Source: Enhydrobacter aerosaccus (lineage in GTDB: Bacteria > Pseudomonadota > Alphaproteobacteria > Reyranellales > Reyranellaceae). Taken from it: a stretch of DNA of 64,000 nucleotides. The notes beneath the pieces were generated by a model. The model ran no database searches and was not told where the DNA came from. It was given only the letters and a program-made list of their open reading frames with translations. Both the position numbers and the translations under genes were made by a program. Location: NCBI GenBank assembly GCA_903839865.1, contig CAIMEE010000525.1, positions 1 through 64,000 of the forward strand, given 5' to 3'. Below are positions 1-8,693 of the stretch, piece after piece. The stretch's first letter is position 1, and each line of letters starts with the position of its first letter.

Positions 1-744
1 CCCCGGCGCCTCGACAGTGCCGTCGAGGAAGGTGCTGCGGCCGACGAAGCCCGCGACGAACTTGTCGGCCGGGCGTTCGTAGAGATCGCGCTGGCTGCCG
101 ACCTGGCGGACCGAGCCCTCGTTCATCACCACGAGCCTGTCGGCCATGGTGAGCGCCTCCTCCTGGTCGTGCGTCACCATCACGGTGGTGAGGCCCATGC
201 GCTGCTGCAGCTCGCGGATTTCTACCCGCACTTCCTGGCGCAGCTTGGCGTCGAGATTGGAGAGCGGCTCGTCGAGCAGCAGCACGTCGGGATGGATCGC
301 AAGCGCGCGCGCCATCGCCACGCGCTGCTGCTGGCCGCCGGAGAGCTGGCGCGGCAGGCGGCCGCCGTAGCCTTCGAGACGGACCAGCGCCAGCGTTTCC
401 TCGACGCGCCTGTTCATGTCCGCACGCGGGACTTTGCGCATCTCGAGGCCGAACGCCACGTTCTGCGCCACGGTGAGATGGGGAAACAGCGCATAGCTCT
501 GGAACACCATGCCCGCGTTGCGCTTCCACGGCGGCAGCAGGGTCACGTCGGCGCCGCCCAGCTTCACGTGGCCGGCGGTGGGCTCGATGAAGCCCGCGAC
601 CATGCGGAGCGTCGTGGTCTTGCCGCAGCCGGAGGGGCCCAGCAGCACCAGGAATTCGCCGTCGGCCACGTTCAGCGAGACGTCGCGGACGGCGTGGAAA
701 TCGCCGTAGCGCTTCACCAGGTTCTGGATTTCGAGCTGTGCCAT
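1..744 (-). CDS. ABC transporter ATP-binding protein, PotA-like (partial, runs off left edge)
   Basis: The first 248 codons of the ATPase of a spermidine/putrescine-type importer. It would hydrolyse ATP at the cytoplasmic face of the permease pair. Walker A GPSGCGKT lies near residues 36-43, the Q-loop in MVFQSYALFPHL, the signature LSGGQQQR near 134-141, Walker B LLLDEP near 155-160, and the H-loop in VMVTHDQEEA. The visible end is just where the regulatory TOBE-type region should begin, so the protein continues left of the window. The ATG at 744 is 1 nt past the stop of the permease gene, so the two are translationally coupled. The substrate cannot be read from the ATPase. Confidence 0.93.
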   Translation of the reverse strand, partial: MAQLEIQNLVKRYGDFHAVRDVSLNVADGEFLVLLGPSGCGKTTTLRMVAGFIEPTAGHVKLGGADVTLLPPWKRNAGMVFQSYALFPHLTVAQNVAFGLEMRKVPRADMNRRVEETLALVRLEGYGGRLPRQLSGGQQQRVAMARALAIHPDVLLLDEPLSNLDAKLRQEVRVEIRELQQRMGLTTVMVTHDQEEALTMADRLVVMNEGSVRQVGSQRDLYERPADKFVAGFVGRSTFLDGTVEAPG

Positions 745-745
745 G

Positions 746-1546
746 TCAGACGACCCGTGCCAGCTTCACGTAACGATCGGTGATCAGCATTGCGATCGCG
801 ATCAGCAATATCTGCACCACCGAGACCGCCGCGATCGTGGGATCGATCTTCCATTCCAGATACTGGAGGATGACGATCGGCAGCGTCGTGCGGCCGGGCG
901 CGACCAGGAACAGGCTGAGTTCGAGATTGCCGAACGACGTCACGAAGCCGAACAGCCCGCCCGCGACAATGCCGGGCCGGATGGCGGGGAGCGTGATCCG
1001 CCAGAAGGTGACCCAGGCATTGGCGCCGAGGTTCTGGGCGGCCTCCTCGGTCGCACGATCGACGCCCGCGAGGCTCGCCGTCACCAGCCGCACCACCCAC
1101 GGCATCACGATCACGACGTGGCCCGCGACCAGCGCGTAGAAGGTGCCGAGCACGTCGACGTCGAGCGTGTTCTCGAGATTGACGTGAAAGACGTACATCG
1201 ACGTGCCCAGGACGACGCCCGGCACGATCAGCGGCAGCAGCAACAGGCTGGCAAGCGGTGCACGCATCCTGAACTGGTAGCGCGTGACGCACAGTGCCGC
1301 CGGCACGCCGAGCGCCAGGCCGATCGCCGTCGCCAGTACGCCCACCTGGAAGGAAAGCGAGAAGCCGTCGACGAACTTGGGCTGGTCGAGGATCGCGGCG
1401 AACCAGTGCAGGCTATAGCCCTCGGGCGGGAAGGAAGGAATCTCCTGCCGGAAGAAGGCGAGCCACGTCACGAAGATCAGCGGCGTCAGGATATAGAGCA
1501 GGCCGAGGCTGGCTGCCGTGTTGAGGACGACGCGGCGGACGGTCAC
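746..1546 (-). CDS. ABC transporter permease, PotC-like
   Basis: A 266-residue inner-membrane permease of the binding-protein-dependent family, with about six hydrophobic segments. The EAA loop that docks the ATPase is visible as EEAAQNLGANAWVTFWRITL followed by PAIRPG. Length and order next to a PotA-like ATPase match PotC, the second permease of polyamine-type importers. It starts with GTG, and that codon overlaps the stop of the upstream amidohydrolase gene (GTGA). No PotB-like partner or periplasmic receptor is in view; they presumably lie left of the window. Coupling to two amidohydrolases suggests import of an amide- or peptide-like substrate, which is an inference. Confidence 0.9.
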   Translation of the reverse strand: MTVRRVVLNTAASLGLLYILTPLIFVTWLAFFRQEIPSFPPEGYSLHWFAAILDQPKFVDGFSLSFQVGVLATAIGLALGVPAALCVTRYQFRMRAPLASLLLLPLIVPGVVLGTSMYVFHVNLENTLDVDVLGTFYALVAGHVVIVMPWVVRLVTASLAGVDRATEEAAQNLGANAWVTFWRITLPAIRPGIVAGGLFGFVTSFGNLELSLFLVAPGRTTLPIVILQYLEWKIDPTIAAVSVVQILLIAIAMLITDRYVKLARVV

Positions 1547-2775
1547 AGCGCGTTCTTATGGAATTTGCCGGCCTTCATGATGGCCGTGAGGTTGGGGCCG
1601 CCGTCCTGGAACACGCCGAGATCCTTCAGCGGATTTCCATCGACGACCAGCAGGTCGGCGAACGCGCCGGGCTCGATCACGCCCAGCTTGCCTTCCTGGC
1701 GCACGACTTCTGCGCCGATCAACGTGGCCGAACGGATGACGTCGATCGCGGGCATGACCTCGCCGCGGATCTTGAACTCGCCGGTCTGCTCGTCCTCGAG
1801 TGCGCCCAGCAAGTCCGAGCCATAGGCCATCTTCACGCCGTGCTTCCGGCAGAGCTCGAGCTCCTGGTAGCCCGACTTCAGCACTTCGTCGTTCTTCTCC
1901 AGCATGACGTCGGGCATGCCCAGTTCCTTGGCCCGCCGCTTCATCGCTTCGTAGGTCACGAGGTTCGGGATCATGTAGACGCCCTTCTTCGCCATCAATT
2001 TGGCAGTGGGCGCATCGACCATGTTGCCGTGCTCGATGGTACGCACGCCGCAATTGACGGCGCGCGTGATCGCCTCGGGCGTGTAGGCATGGGTCAGCAC
2101 GTAACGGCCGAAGGCGTGCGCCTCCTCGACGGCGGCGGTGATCTCCTCGATCGAGAACTGGATCGATTCCAGCGGATCGTGCGGCGACGCGACGCCGCCC
2201 GAGACCATCAGCTTCACCTGGTCGGCACCCTGGCGCATCTGCTCGCGTGCGGCCTTGCGCACTTCGTCCGGACCGTCGGCGAGGGCGCGGATGAACACCA
2301 TGCCGTTGCAGCAGAGGCACGGCGGGCCGGCGAAGTCGGTGCGGCGGTTGCGGTCGTTGTGGCCGCCTGTAGGTCCGATCGAGCGGCAGGAAATGAACAT
2401 GCGCGGGCCCGGGATCAGCCCGGATTCGACGGCGGTCTTGGTGCCCCAGTCGGCGCCGCCGGCGTCGCGGACGGTGGTGAAGCCGCGATCGAGCATGCGC
2501 TTCAGGCGGCCGGCCGAGCGCGCCATCATCAGCGTGAGCGGAATGGCCTCCATGCGGTTCATGTAGACTTCGCTGTGATGCGTATGCACGTGGCAGTCGA
2601 TCAGTCCCGGCATCACGGTGCGCTTGCCGCAGTCGACGACCTTGGCGGCCTTCGACCTGATCGGCTTGGCCGATACTTCCTTGATCAGGTCACCCTCGAC
2701 CAGCACCTCGTAACCACCGCGCGCTTCCTTCCAGCGCGGATCGAGCAGCGAGAGGTTCTTGAACAGGAAGGACAT
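1543..2775 (-). CDS. Amidohydrolase-family protein (first of two tandem paralogues)
   Basis: A 410-residue cytoplasmic metal-dependent hydrolase of the imidazolonepropionase/Xaa-Pro-dipeptidase-like amidohydrolase group. Metal-site motifs are present in order: DCHVHTHH near residue 60, the lysine region VKLMVSGGV, LTHAYTP, TIEHGN, and the late aspartate in YGSDLLG. Just after the GPTGGH segment there is a cysteine cluster PCLCCNG. It resembles its neighbour at 2845-4083 along its whole length, so the pair looks like a tandem duplication. It overlaps the permease start by 4 bp and so belongs to a hydrolase-plus-importer operon. The substrate is unknown; a small cyclic amide or dipeptide is a reasonable guess. 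Confidence 0.88.
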   Translation of the reverse strand: MSFLFKNLSLLDPRWKEARGGYEVLVEGDLIKEVSAKPIRSKAAKVVDCGKRTVMPGLIDCHVHTHHSEVYMNRMEAIPLTLMMARSAGRLKRMLDRGFTTVRDAGGADWGTKTAVESGLIPGPRMFISCRSIGPTGGHNDRNRRTDFAGPPCLCCNGMVFIRALADGPDEVRKAAREQMRQGADQVKLMVSGGVASPHDPLESIQFSIEEITAAVEEAHAFGRYVLTHAYTPEAITRAVNCGVRTIEHGNMVDAPTAKLMAKKGVYMIPNLVTYEAMKRRAKELGMPDVMLEKNDEVLKSGYQELELCRKHGVKMAYGSDLLGALEDEQTGEFKIRGEVMPAIDVIRSATLIGAEVVRQEGKLGVIEPGAFADLLVVDGNPLKDLGVFQDGGPNLTAIMKAGKFHKNAL

Positions 2776-2790
2776 CGATAACTCCGAAGG

Positions 2791-2840
2791 CTGTCAGCCT
2801 GAGCAAAGCGAAGGATCCTTCGCTGCGCTCAGGATGGCAG
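2791..2840. repeat. Interspersed palindromic repeat centred on GGATCC (50 bp)
   Basis: Two imperfect 22-bp arms flank GGATCC at 2813-2818 in the gap between the tandem amidohydrolase genes. The core CCTGAGC..AGCGAAGGATCC is related to the longer palindromes at 27827-27910 and 36686-36758. It probably forms a hairpin in the transcript between the two genes. No transposase is nearby. Confidence 0.7.
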
Positions 2841-2844
2841 GGGT

Positions 2845-4083
2845 CTACTTGAGTACGTTCTTATGGAACTTGCCGGCCTTCATGATCACCGGCAGGTGCA
2901 CGCCCTGGTCGAGGAAGAGGTCGAGCTTCTTGAGCGGATTGCCGTCGACGACGATCAGGTCGGCCAGCGCGCCCGGCGCCACTGTGCCGAGCTTGCCCTC
3001 CATGCGCAGGATCTCGGCGCCCACGGTCGTGGCCTGGCGGATGATCTCGATCGGCTTCAGCACCTTGGCGCGATGGATGAACTCCAGGCTCTGGTCGACC
3101 TGCAGCGCGCCCAGCAGGTCGGACCCGTAGCCCACCTTGACGCCGGCCTTCTTGCAGATCTCGAGCGAGCGCAGCGCGCCGTCGAGCACGATCTCGTTCT
3201 TGGCCAGCATGTCGGCGGTCATCCCGAACTGGTCGGCGCGCTCCTTCATCGAGAAGTAGGTGACCAGGTTGGCGATCATGTAGCCGCCCTTGGACTTGAT
3301 CAGGCGTGCGGCCTTGTCGTCAATCAGGTTGCCGTGCTCGATGGTGCGCACGCCGTTGTTCATCGCGCGCGTGATCGCTTCGGGGGTGTAGGCGTGCGCC
3401 AGCACATAGCGGCCGAAGTTCTTAGCCTCATCGGTGGCGGCCGCGATCTCGGCTTCCGAATATTGCAGGCTGTCGAGCGGATCGTAGGGCGACGCGACGC
3501 CGCCCGAGCACATGATCTTGATTTGATCGGCGCCCTGGCGCATCTGCTCGCGCACGCAGGCGCGTACGGCATCCGCGCCGTCGGCGACGGCCATCACATA
3601 GACCATGGCGTTGCAGCAGCCGCAGGGGGCGCCCTGGTAGTCGGTGCGGCGGCGCGAATCGGAATGGCCGCCGGTCGGCCCCATCGCCTTGCCGGAAATG
3701 AACAGCCGCGGTCCGGGAATAAGCCCCGACTCGACGGCGGTCTTGATGCCCCAGTCGGCGCCGCCGGTGTCGCGCACGGTGGTGAAGCCGCGATTGATCA
3801 TGCCAAGCATCAGCTCGGCCGACTTGGCCGTCAGAAGCGTGAGCGGCACGCTCTCTAGATTGCGGATGTTCACTTCGGTCAGGAACACGTGCACGTGGCA
3901 GTCGATCAGGCCGGGCATCAGGGTGCGCTTGCCGCAGTCGACGACCCGCGCCTTGGCCGCCTTGATCGGCTTGGCAGAGACTTCGCGGATCGTGTCGCCT
4001 TCGACCAGAACCTCGTAGCCGCCGCGCGCCTCGTCCCACTTGGGATCGAGCAGGTTCATGTTCCGAAACAAAATCTGCGACAT
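2845..4083 (-). CDS. Amidohydrolase-family protein (second of two tandem paralogues)
   Basis: A 412-residue paralogue of the 1543-2775 product with the same motif order: DCHVHVFLTE, IKIMCSGGV, LAHAYTP, TIEHGN, YGSDLLG, and the cysteine cluster PCGCCNA. The ATG at 4083 is chosen because AAGGGAGCG lies just upstream and the protein then begins in register with its paralogue. Longer in-frame extensions have no homology to it. The HxH motif reads HVHVF here and HVHTHH in the paralogue, which may tune substrate range. This appears to be the first gene of a leftward operon, amidohydrolase-amidohydrolase-permease-ATPase. Confidence 0.88.
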   Translation of the reverse strand: MSQILFRNMNLLDPKWDEARGGYEVLVEGDTIREVSAKPIKAAKARVVDCGKRTLMPGLIDCHVHVFLTEVNIRNLESVPLTLLTAKSAELMLGMINRGFTTVRDTGGADWGIKTAVESGLIPGPRLFISGKAMGPTGGHSDSRRRTDYQGAPCGCCNAMVYVMAVADGADAVRACVREQMRQGADQIKIMCSGGVASPYDPLDSLQYSEAEIAAATDEAKNFGRYVLAHAYTPEAITRAMNNGVRTIEHGNLIDDKAARLIKSKGGYMIANLVTYFSMKERADQFGMTADMLAKNEIVLDGALRSLEICKKAGVKVGYGSDLLGALQVDQSLEFIHRAKVLKPIEIIRQATTVGAEILRMEGKLGTVAPGALADLIVVDGNPLKKLDLFLDQGVHLPVIMKAGKFHKNVLK

Positions 4084-4149
4084 CGACGCTCCCTTGAATC
4101 GCGGCGGCAACCCTACGCTGGCCGCCGCTTTGACGCTACTGTCTCGCAC

Positions 4150-4671
4150 ATGCGTAGAGTTGTCGTGTTCGGCACCACGGGTTCTGGAAAGAGCCGCCTC
4201 GCGGAGAGGCTCGGCGCGCGCACCGGCCTGCGCGTGGTCGAACTGGACGCGCTGAACTGGGGGCCCGACTGGCAGCCGGCCCCGCTCGAGTTGCTGCGGC
4301 ACCGAGTCGAGCGCGAGATCCGCGACGGCGACTGGATTGTGGTCGGCAACTACGACTCGGTGCGCGACCTCACCTGGCGCCCGGCCGATACGCTGGTCTG
4401 GCTCGACCTGCCCTTTTCGCTCGTGATCTGGCGCCTGTTCTGGCGCACGCTGCGCCGCTCGATCACCAAAGAAAACCTATGGGGCAGCGGCAATACCGAG
4501 TCGCTCGTTCGGTCCTTTTTCACCCGGCAGTCGATTCTGCTCTATGCGATGAAGACGCACCGCCGGAACCAGCACCGTTTCGCGATCGAGACCGAGTTTC
4601 TCGCCAAGGACAAGAACGTCCTTCGTCTTCGCAGCGCCCGCGAGGTTGAGCGCTTCCTGGCGACGGCGTAA
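4150..4671 (+). CDS. P-loop NTPase, adenylate-kinase-like fold
   Basis: A 173-residue protein with Walker A GTTGSGKS at residues 8-15, directly after a first beta strand (RRVVVF). The later segments TLVWLDLPFSLVIWRLFWR and the basic RNQHRF tail are typical of small bacterial 'AAA/topology modulation' NTPases of the FlaR type. These are probably nucleoside or nucleotide kinases, but the substrate is not established. ATG at 4150 is chosen because the conserved first strand starts there. The gene is divergent from the amidohydrolase operon and lies 8 nt ahead of the epimerase gene, so the two are probably co-transcribed. Confidence 0.82.
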   Translation: MRRVVVFGTTGSGKSRLAERLGARTGLRVVELDALNWGPDWQPAPLELLRHRVEREIRDGDWIVVGNYDSVRDLTWRPADTLVWLDLPFSLVIWRLFWRTLRRSITKENLWGSGNTESLVRSFFTRQSILLYAMKTHRRNQHRFAIETEFLAKDKNVLRLRSAREVERFLATA

Positions 4672-4679
4672 GCAGGCGC

Positions 4680-5681
4680 ATGGCAACCCACACCTTCTCC
4701 TGCCTCGACGGCCATACCTGCGGCAATCCCGTGCGACTGGTGGTCGAGGGCGGCCCCGCGCTTGCGGGTGCGACCATGAGCGAGCGGCGGCTGGATTTCC
4801 TCGCGCACCACGACTGGATCCGACAGGCGCTGATGTTCGAGCCGCGCGGCCACGACGTGATGTCGGGTTCGATCCTCTATCCGTCGACGCGACCCGACTG
4901 CGACACCGCGATCCTGTTCATCGAGGTGAGCGGATGCCTGCCGATGTGCGGCCACGGCACGATCGGCACCGTCACCATGGCGATCGAGAACGGGCTGGTG
5001 ACGCCTGCGACGCCGGGCGTGCTCAATCTCGATGCGCCGGCCGGCCGGGTCGTGGCGCGCTACGAACAAAAAGGCCGCTACGTCGAGAGCGTGCGCATCA
5101 CCAATGTCGCCTCCTATCTGGCGGCGAGCGACGTGCGCATCACCGTTCCGGGCATCGGCGAACTCAGCTTCGACATCGCGTATGGCGGCAACTTCTATGC
5201 GATCCTCGACCCGCAGAAGAACTTCGCGGGCCTCGAGTCGATGTCGGCGTCCGACGTGCTGCGCCTGTCGCCCCTGGTGCGCCGGATGCTCAACAGCGTG
5301 ATCGAGCCGGTCCATCCCGAGAACGAAAGCATCCGCGGCGTCAGCCACGTGATGTGGACCGGCAAGCCGCGCGATCCGCGCGCGCATGCGCGCAACGCCG
5401 TTTTCTACGGCGACAAGGCGATCGACCGCTCTCCCTGCGGCACCGGAACCTCGGCACGCATGGCCCAGCTCGCGGGCAAGGGCCGCCTCAAGATCGGCGA
5501 CGACTTCGTGCATGAGAGCATCATCGGCTCGCTGTTCGACGGCCGGGTCGAGGCCGCCGCGCGCGTCGGCAACCACGACGCCATCATCCCTTCGATCTCC
5601 GGCTGGGCCCGTCAGCACGGCGTCAACACCATCACCGTCGACGACCGCGATCCTTTTGCGCACGGATTCCAGGTCACCTGA
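4680..5681 (+). CDS. Proline racemase-family protein, probable 4-hydroxyproline 2-epimerase
   Basis: A 333-residue cofactor-independent epimerase. Both catalytic cysteines of the two-base mechanism are present: C90 in PMCGHGTIGT and C253 in SPCGTGTSARMAQLA. This fits an epimerase or racemase rather than the Thr/Cys dehydratases of the family. The N-terminal DGHTCGNPVRLV matches the substrate-loop signature of the hydroxyproline epimerases. It would convert trans-4-hydroxy-L-proline to cis-4-hydroxy-D-proline for catabolism. None of the downstream enzymes (D-amino-acid oxidase, deaminase, KGSA dehydrogenase) is adjacent, so the exact substrate is uncertain. Confidence 0.87.
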   Translation: MATHTFSCLDGHTCGNPVRLVVEGGPALAGATMSERRLDFLAHHDWIRQALMFEPRGHDVMSGSILYPSTRPDCDTAILFIEVSGCLPMCGHGTIGTVTMAIENGLVTPATPGVLNLDAPAGRVVARYEQKGRYVESVRITNVASYLAASDVRITVPGIGELSFDIAYGGNFYAILDPQKNFAGLESMSASDVLRLSPLVRRMLNSVIEPVHPENESIRGVSHVMWTGKPRDPRAHARNAVFYGDKAIDRSPCGTGTSARMAQLAGKGRLKIGDDFVHESIIGSLFDGRVEAAARVGNHDAIIPSISGWARQHGVNTITVDDRDPFAHGFQVT

Positions 5682-5701
5682 GGCGCCCAGCAAAGGCGCC
5701 T
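5681..5701 (+). terminator. Possible weak hairpin after the epimerase gene
   Basis: Arms AGGCGCC and GGCGCCT form a 7-bp stem with a 7-nt loop immediately after the stop codon. There is no T-tract, so it is at best a weak or Rho-assisted end. The following AT-richer gap to 5904 shows no gene that I can support. Confidence 0.3.
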
Positions 5702-5904
5702 GCCAAGTCTTGATAGATAGTGCGAATTACGCAATACACTCGGAGTGCCTCGCCCGCTTCGATCCCCTCGCTATATTCTCGCTATTTTAGCGGTTACTTC
5801 CCGTAACCATTGGCGTCTACATCGTGTGCTCGGAGCAGACGCTTCCTATTTATTCTGCTTATTAAAAGCGTTACCGTGCGATAATCACCACAATATCTTG
5901 CGGC

Positions 5905-7104
5905 TCAGTCCGCCGCCTTCACCGCGGGCGCCGGCGCGCGCACGCCGCCGCGGGCGAAGATCGCGTCGATCTCGGCCTTGGCGTAGCCCAGTTCACCCAG
6001 GATATCGGGTCCGTCTTCGCCGATGTGCGGCGCGTGCTGTTGCGGCGCGTGCTCGGCGGCGGGCGGCAGGCCCGGAATGTTGGCGACGGGCATGCGGCCC
6101 ACGCCATCCTGCTCGATCCAGTCGATCGCGCCCGACTCCTTCACATGTGGATGCTCGAGATAGTCGGTGTAGTTGTTCACCCGCTCGCAGAACACGTCCT
6201 TCGGCTGCAGGATCGCGATCCATTCCTCGGTGGTCTTGGTCGGCATCGTCTCCTGCAGCGCCTTGATGATCTTGGCGGCATTCTTGATGCGGTCGTTGTG
6301 GCTCTGCAGTTCGGGATCGTTGGCGATGTCCTCGCGGCCCATCAGTTCGAACATCAGGCGGAAATGGTGTGGGCGCATGGCGCTCACCATGATGTAGCCG
6401 TTCTTCGACTTGTAGCTGCCGGCCGGCATGTAGAGCACCGGCGGCGCGCCGTTGGAGAGCACCCACTCCATCAATTTGGCACCCTGAAAGGCCGCCGCCG
6501 CGCGCATCAGGCTCGAATCGATGAAGCAGCCTTCGTTGAAGCGGAACTGGCGCATCAGTGCGGGCGCGAGCGCCTGGAAAGTATAGAGGCCGGTCGTCAC
6601 GTCGACGGCGATCATGCCCTGACGCCACGGCGTGCCGTCGGGCATCTTGTTCATCACCATCATGCCGCTGAACGCCTGGATCAGCCCGTCGACGGTCGGG
6701 CGCTTGCTGAACGGACCGGTCTGGCCGAAGCCCGAGACCGAGCAATAGACGACGCTGGGGTTGATCTTCTTGATCTCGTCGTAGCCGAAGCCCAGGCGCT
6801 TGATGACACCGGGACGGAAGCTCTCCATCACGACCTGCGCCTTGGCCGCAAGCTTCCTGGCGACAGCGATGCCGTCGGGGGACTTGAGATCGAGCGCGAT
6901 CGAGCGCTTGCCGCGGTTGAAGGCGACGGAGTGGGCGCAGTGGTCGCCCTTGATCTCGCCCAGCGCGCGGCCCCAGTCACCTTCTGGCGGCTCGACCTTG
7001 ATGACGTCGGCGCCGTGCAGCGCCAGCAGCATCGAGGCGTGCGGCCCCGCGATGCCCTGCGTGAAATCGAGGACGGTGATGCCGTCGAACGCGCCTTTGA
7101 CCAT
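5905..7104 (-). CDS. Class III CoA-transferase (CaiB/BaiF family)
   Basis: A 399-residue cytoplasmic enzyme that would move CoA between carboxylic acids. The catalytic aspartate that forms the acyl anhydride is visible as D168 in MIAVDVTTGLYTF, the position expected for the family. The N-terminal VLDFTQGIAGPHASMLLA and the ADVIKVEPPEGD motif are also typical. ATG at 7104 follows GGAGGACC. It leads a leftward group separate from the 7853-to-9449 genes by a 62-bp gap, and may share their pathway. The acyl donor and acceptor cannot be inferred from sequence. Confidence 0.92.
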   Translation of the reverse strand: MVKGAFDGITVLDFTQGIAGPHASMLLALHGADVIKVEPPEGDWGRALGEIKGDHCAHSVAFNRGKRSIALDLKSPDGIAVARKLAAKAQVVMESFRPGVIKRLGFGYDEIKKINPSVVYCSVSGFGQTGPFSKRPTVDGLIQAFSGMMVMNKMPDGTPWRQGMIAVDVTTGLYTFQALAPALMRQFRFNEGCFIDSSLMRAAAAFQGAKLMEWVLSNGAPPVLYMPAGSYKSKNGYIMVSAMRPHHFRLMFELMGREDIANDPELQSHNDRIKNAAKIIKALQETMPTKTTEEWIAILQPKDVFCERVNNYTDYLEHPHVKESGAIDWIEQDGVGRMPVANIPGLPPAAEHAPQQHAPHIGEDGPDILGELGYAKAEIDAIFARGGVRAPAPAVKAAD

Positions 7105-7166
7105 GGCTTTGTGGTCCTCCCGGCGCTGAACGTACGTTCAGCCGGGGCTGCCGATCAAGAGACGCT

Positions 7167-7853
7167 CTACGAGATAATCGGCAGGCTTTGGACGCGATAG
7201 GCGTGCGTGATCCTGCGATGCAGCACGGGATCCTCGAGTTCCATCTCGAAGCGCTGGCTCGAGCGGATCTTGCCGATCGCGGGCATGGTGCCGAGAAACA
7301 TCGCGACGCCCTCCGGCAGGCGCGGATTGTCCCGCCAGCCGCCGATCAGGCTGCGTGGTTCGCGGATGTTGGCGAGGGGGCCTTCCTGGTACAGGACCCT
7401 CTCGCCGCCTTGGTCGATAAACGAGCGCAGCATGAGTTGGTCCCAGTGCGCCTCGACTTCCTCGAAGCGCCACGCGACCGTGCCGATCGGCTTGGCGCAC
7501 ATCTGCTTGGAGACGGGGATGCTGTAGCCCTCGACCTTGCGGTCGGTGTGATCGGCGCCAATCGTGACCCAAAGCCTTCCGGCGGCGGCAAACAGCACCG
7601 GCTCGACTTCGCCGGAGCTCGCGTCACCCAGCACCTGCACGGTGGGCGCCTGCGTCAGCAGATGCGCGCCGACGCGGTAGTAAAGAGGAACCGTGGAGGG
7701 CGGCATGACGCCGATCTCCTTCAGCTCCTCGATGTGATGGTTGAGCGCGGCGACATCGCGGCCTGTCCAGCCCGCAATCACGAGGTCGCCGATCTCGACG
7801 GCGATCTTCTCCACGGCCCCCTTGGCGTGGCCCTCGAAGACGATCGCGGTCAT
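7167..7853 (-). CDS. DUF2848 family protein
   Basis: A 228-residue protein matching the DUF2848 pattern, which is distantly like fumarylacetoacetate hydrolase folds: an N-terminal strand pair, VIAGWTGRD, the central HIEELKEIGV segment, and the ADHTDRKVE motif. No signal peptide or membrane segment is present. The biochemical role is not established for this family. It ends 62 bp before the CoA-transferase start and begins 3 nt from the DUF1445 gene, so it is part of a three-gene run, SDR-DUF1445-DUF2848. An FAH-like C-C bond hydrolase or isomerase in small-acid catabolism is a reasonable guess only. Confidence 0.8.
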   Translation of the reverse strand: MTAIVFEGHAKGAVEKIAVEIGDLVIAGWTGRDVAALNHHIEELKEIGVMPPSTVPLYYRVGAHLLTQAPTVQVLGDASSGEVEPVLFAAAGRLWVTIGADHTDRKVEGYSIPVSKQMCAKPIGTVAWRFEEVEAHWDQLMLRSFIDQGGERVLYQEGPLANIREPRSLIGGWRDNPRLPEGVAMFLGTMPAIGKIRSSQRFEMELEDPVLHRRITHAYRVQSLPIIS

Positions 7854-7856
7854 GAC

Positions 7857-8663
7857 CTAGAGAACGGCGAGCTGCGAGTTGAGCAGGTCGGTGATCAGCA
7901 TGTAACCCGGCGCGTGGGTGATGCAGAACTCGGGCTTGGCCGTCGCCACGACCGACTGCGGAGTGACGCCGCAGGCCCAGAACACAGGGAACTCGTCGTC
8001 CTTTACCGTGACGCTGTCACCGTAGTCGGGCTTGGCGATGTCCTTGATGCCGATCAGCTCGGGCTTGCCGAGATGGACGGGCGCGCCGTGCACCGACGGG
8101 AAGCGCGTCGTCACCTGCACGGCGCGGATCGCGTCGGCCGGCTTGAACGGGCGCATCGACACGACCATCGCGCCATGGAACGGGCCGCTCGGCTTGCACT
8201 GCACGTTGGTCCGGTACATCGGTACGTTGACGTTCTGGGTCTGGTGACGGATCTCGAGGCCCGCCTCGACCAGCGCTTCCTCGAACGAGAAGGAGCAGCC
8301 CAGCACGAACGACACGAGGTCGTCGCGCCACACCGTCTTGAGGTCACGCACTTCCTCGACCAGCTCGCCGTTCTTCCAGACGCGGTAGAGGGGAATGTCG
8401 GTGCGGATGTCGAGATCCTCGCCGAGCGTCGGCAGGCGCCAGTCGCCGGGCTCCGACGAAGCAAGCAGCGGGCAGGGCTTCGGATTGAGCTGACAGAAGC
8501 GCGCGAAGTCGGCGGCGAGCGCTTTCGGCAGGATCGCGAGGTTGCCCTGGACGAAACCCGGCGCCATGCCGGAGGTCGGTGCCAGGTTGCTGCCGCCGTT
8601 GCGGATGCGGCGGCGGGCATCGAGGCCGGTCTCGCCCTTGAAGCTCGAAATGTTCGTGTCCAT
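7857..8663 (-). CDS. Putative hydro-lyase, DUF1445 / D-glutamate cyclase-like family
   Basis: A 268-residue member of the DUF1445 family (YcsI type). Visible family blocks are [15 protein letters not shown], the [13 protein letters not shown] segment with its conserved Cys-Ser, VSMRPFKP, and the C-terminal [11 protein letters not shown] followed by [12 protein letters not shown]. Members include a mitochondrial D-glutamate cyclase, which makes 5-oxo-D-proline, but most bacterial ones are annotated only as hydro-lyases. The gene sits 3 nt ahead of the DUF2848 gene and 30 nt behind an SDR gene, arguing for a shared catabolic operon. Confidence 0.85.
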   Translation of the reverse strand: MDTNISSFKGETGLDARRRIRNGGSNLAPTSGMAPGFVQGNLAILPKALAADFARFCQLNPKPCPLLASSEPGDWRLPTLGEDLDIRTDIPLYRVWKNGELVEEVRDLKTVWRDDLVSFVLGCSFSFEEALVEAGLEIRHQTQNVNVPMYRTNVQCKPSGPFHGAMVVSMRPFKPADAIRAVQVTTRFPSVHGAPVHLGKPELIGIKDIAKPDYGDSVTVKDDEFPVFWACGVTPQSVVATAKPEFCITHAPGYMLITDLLNSQLAVL

Positions 8664-8693
8664 GCCTACGCTCCTCGACTAGACCTGCCTCAT

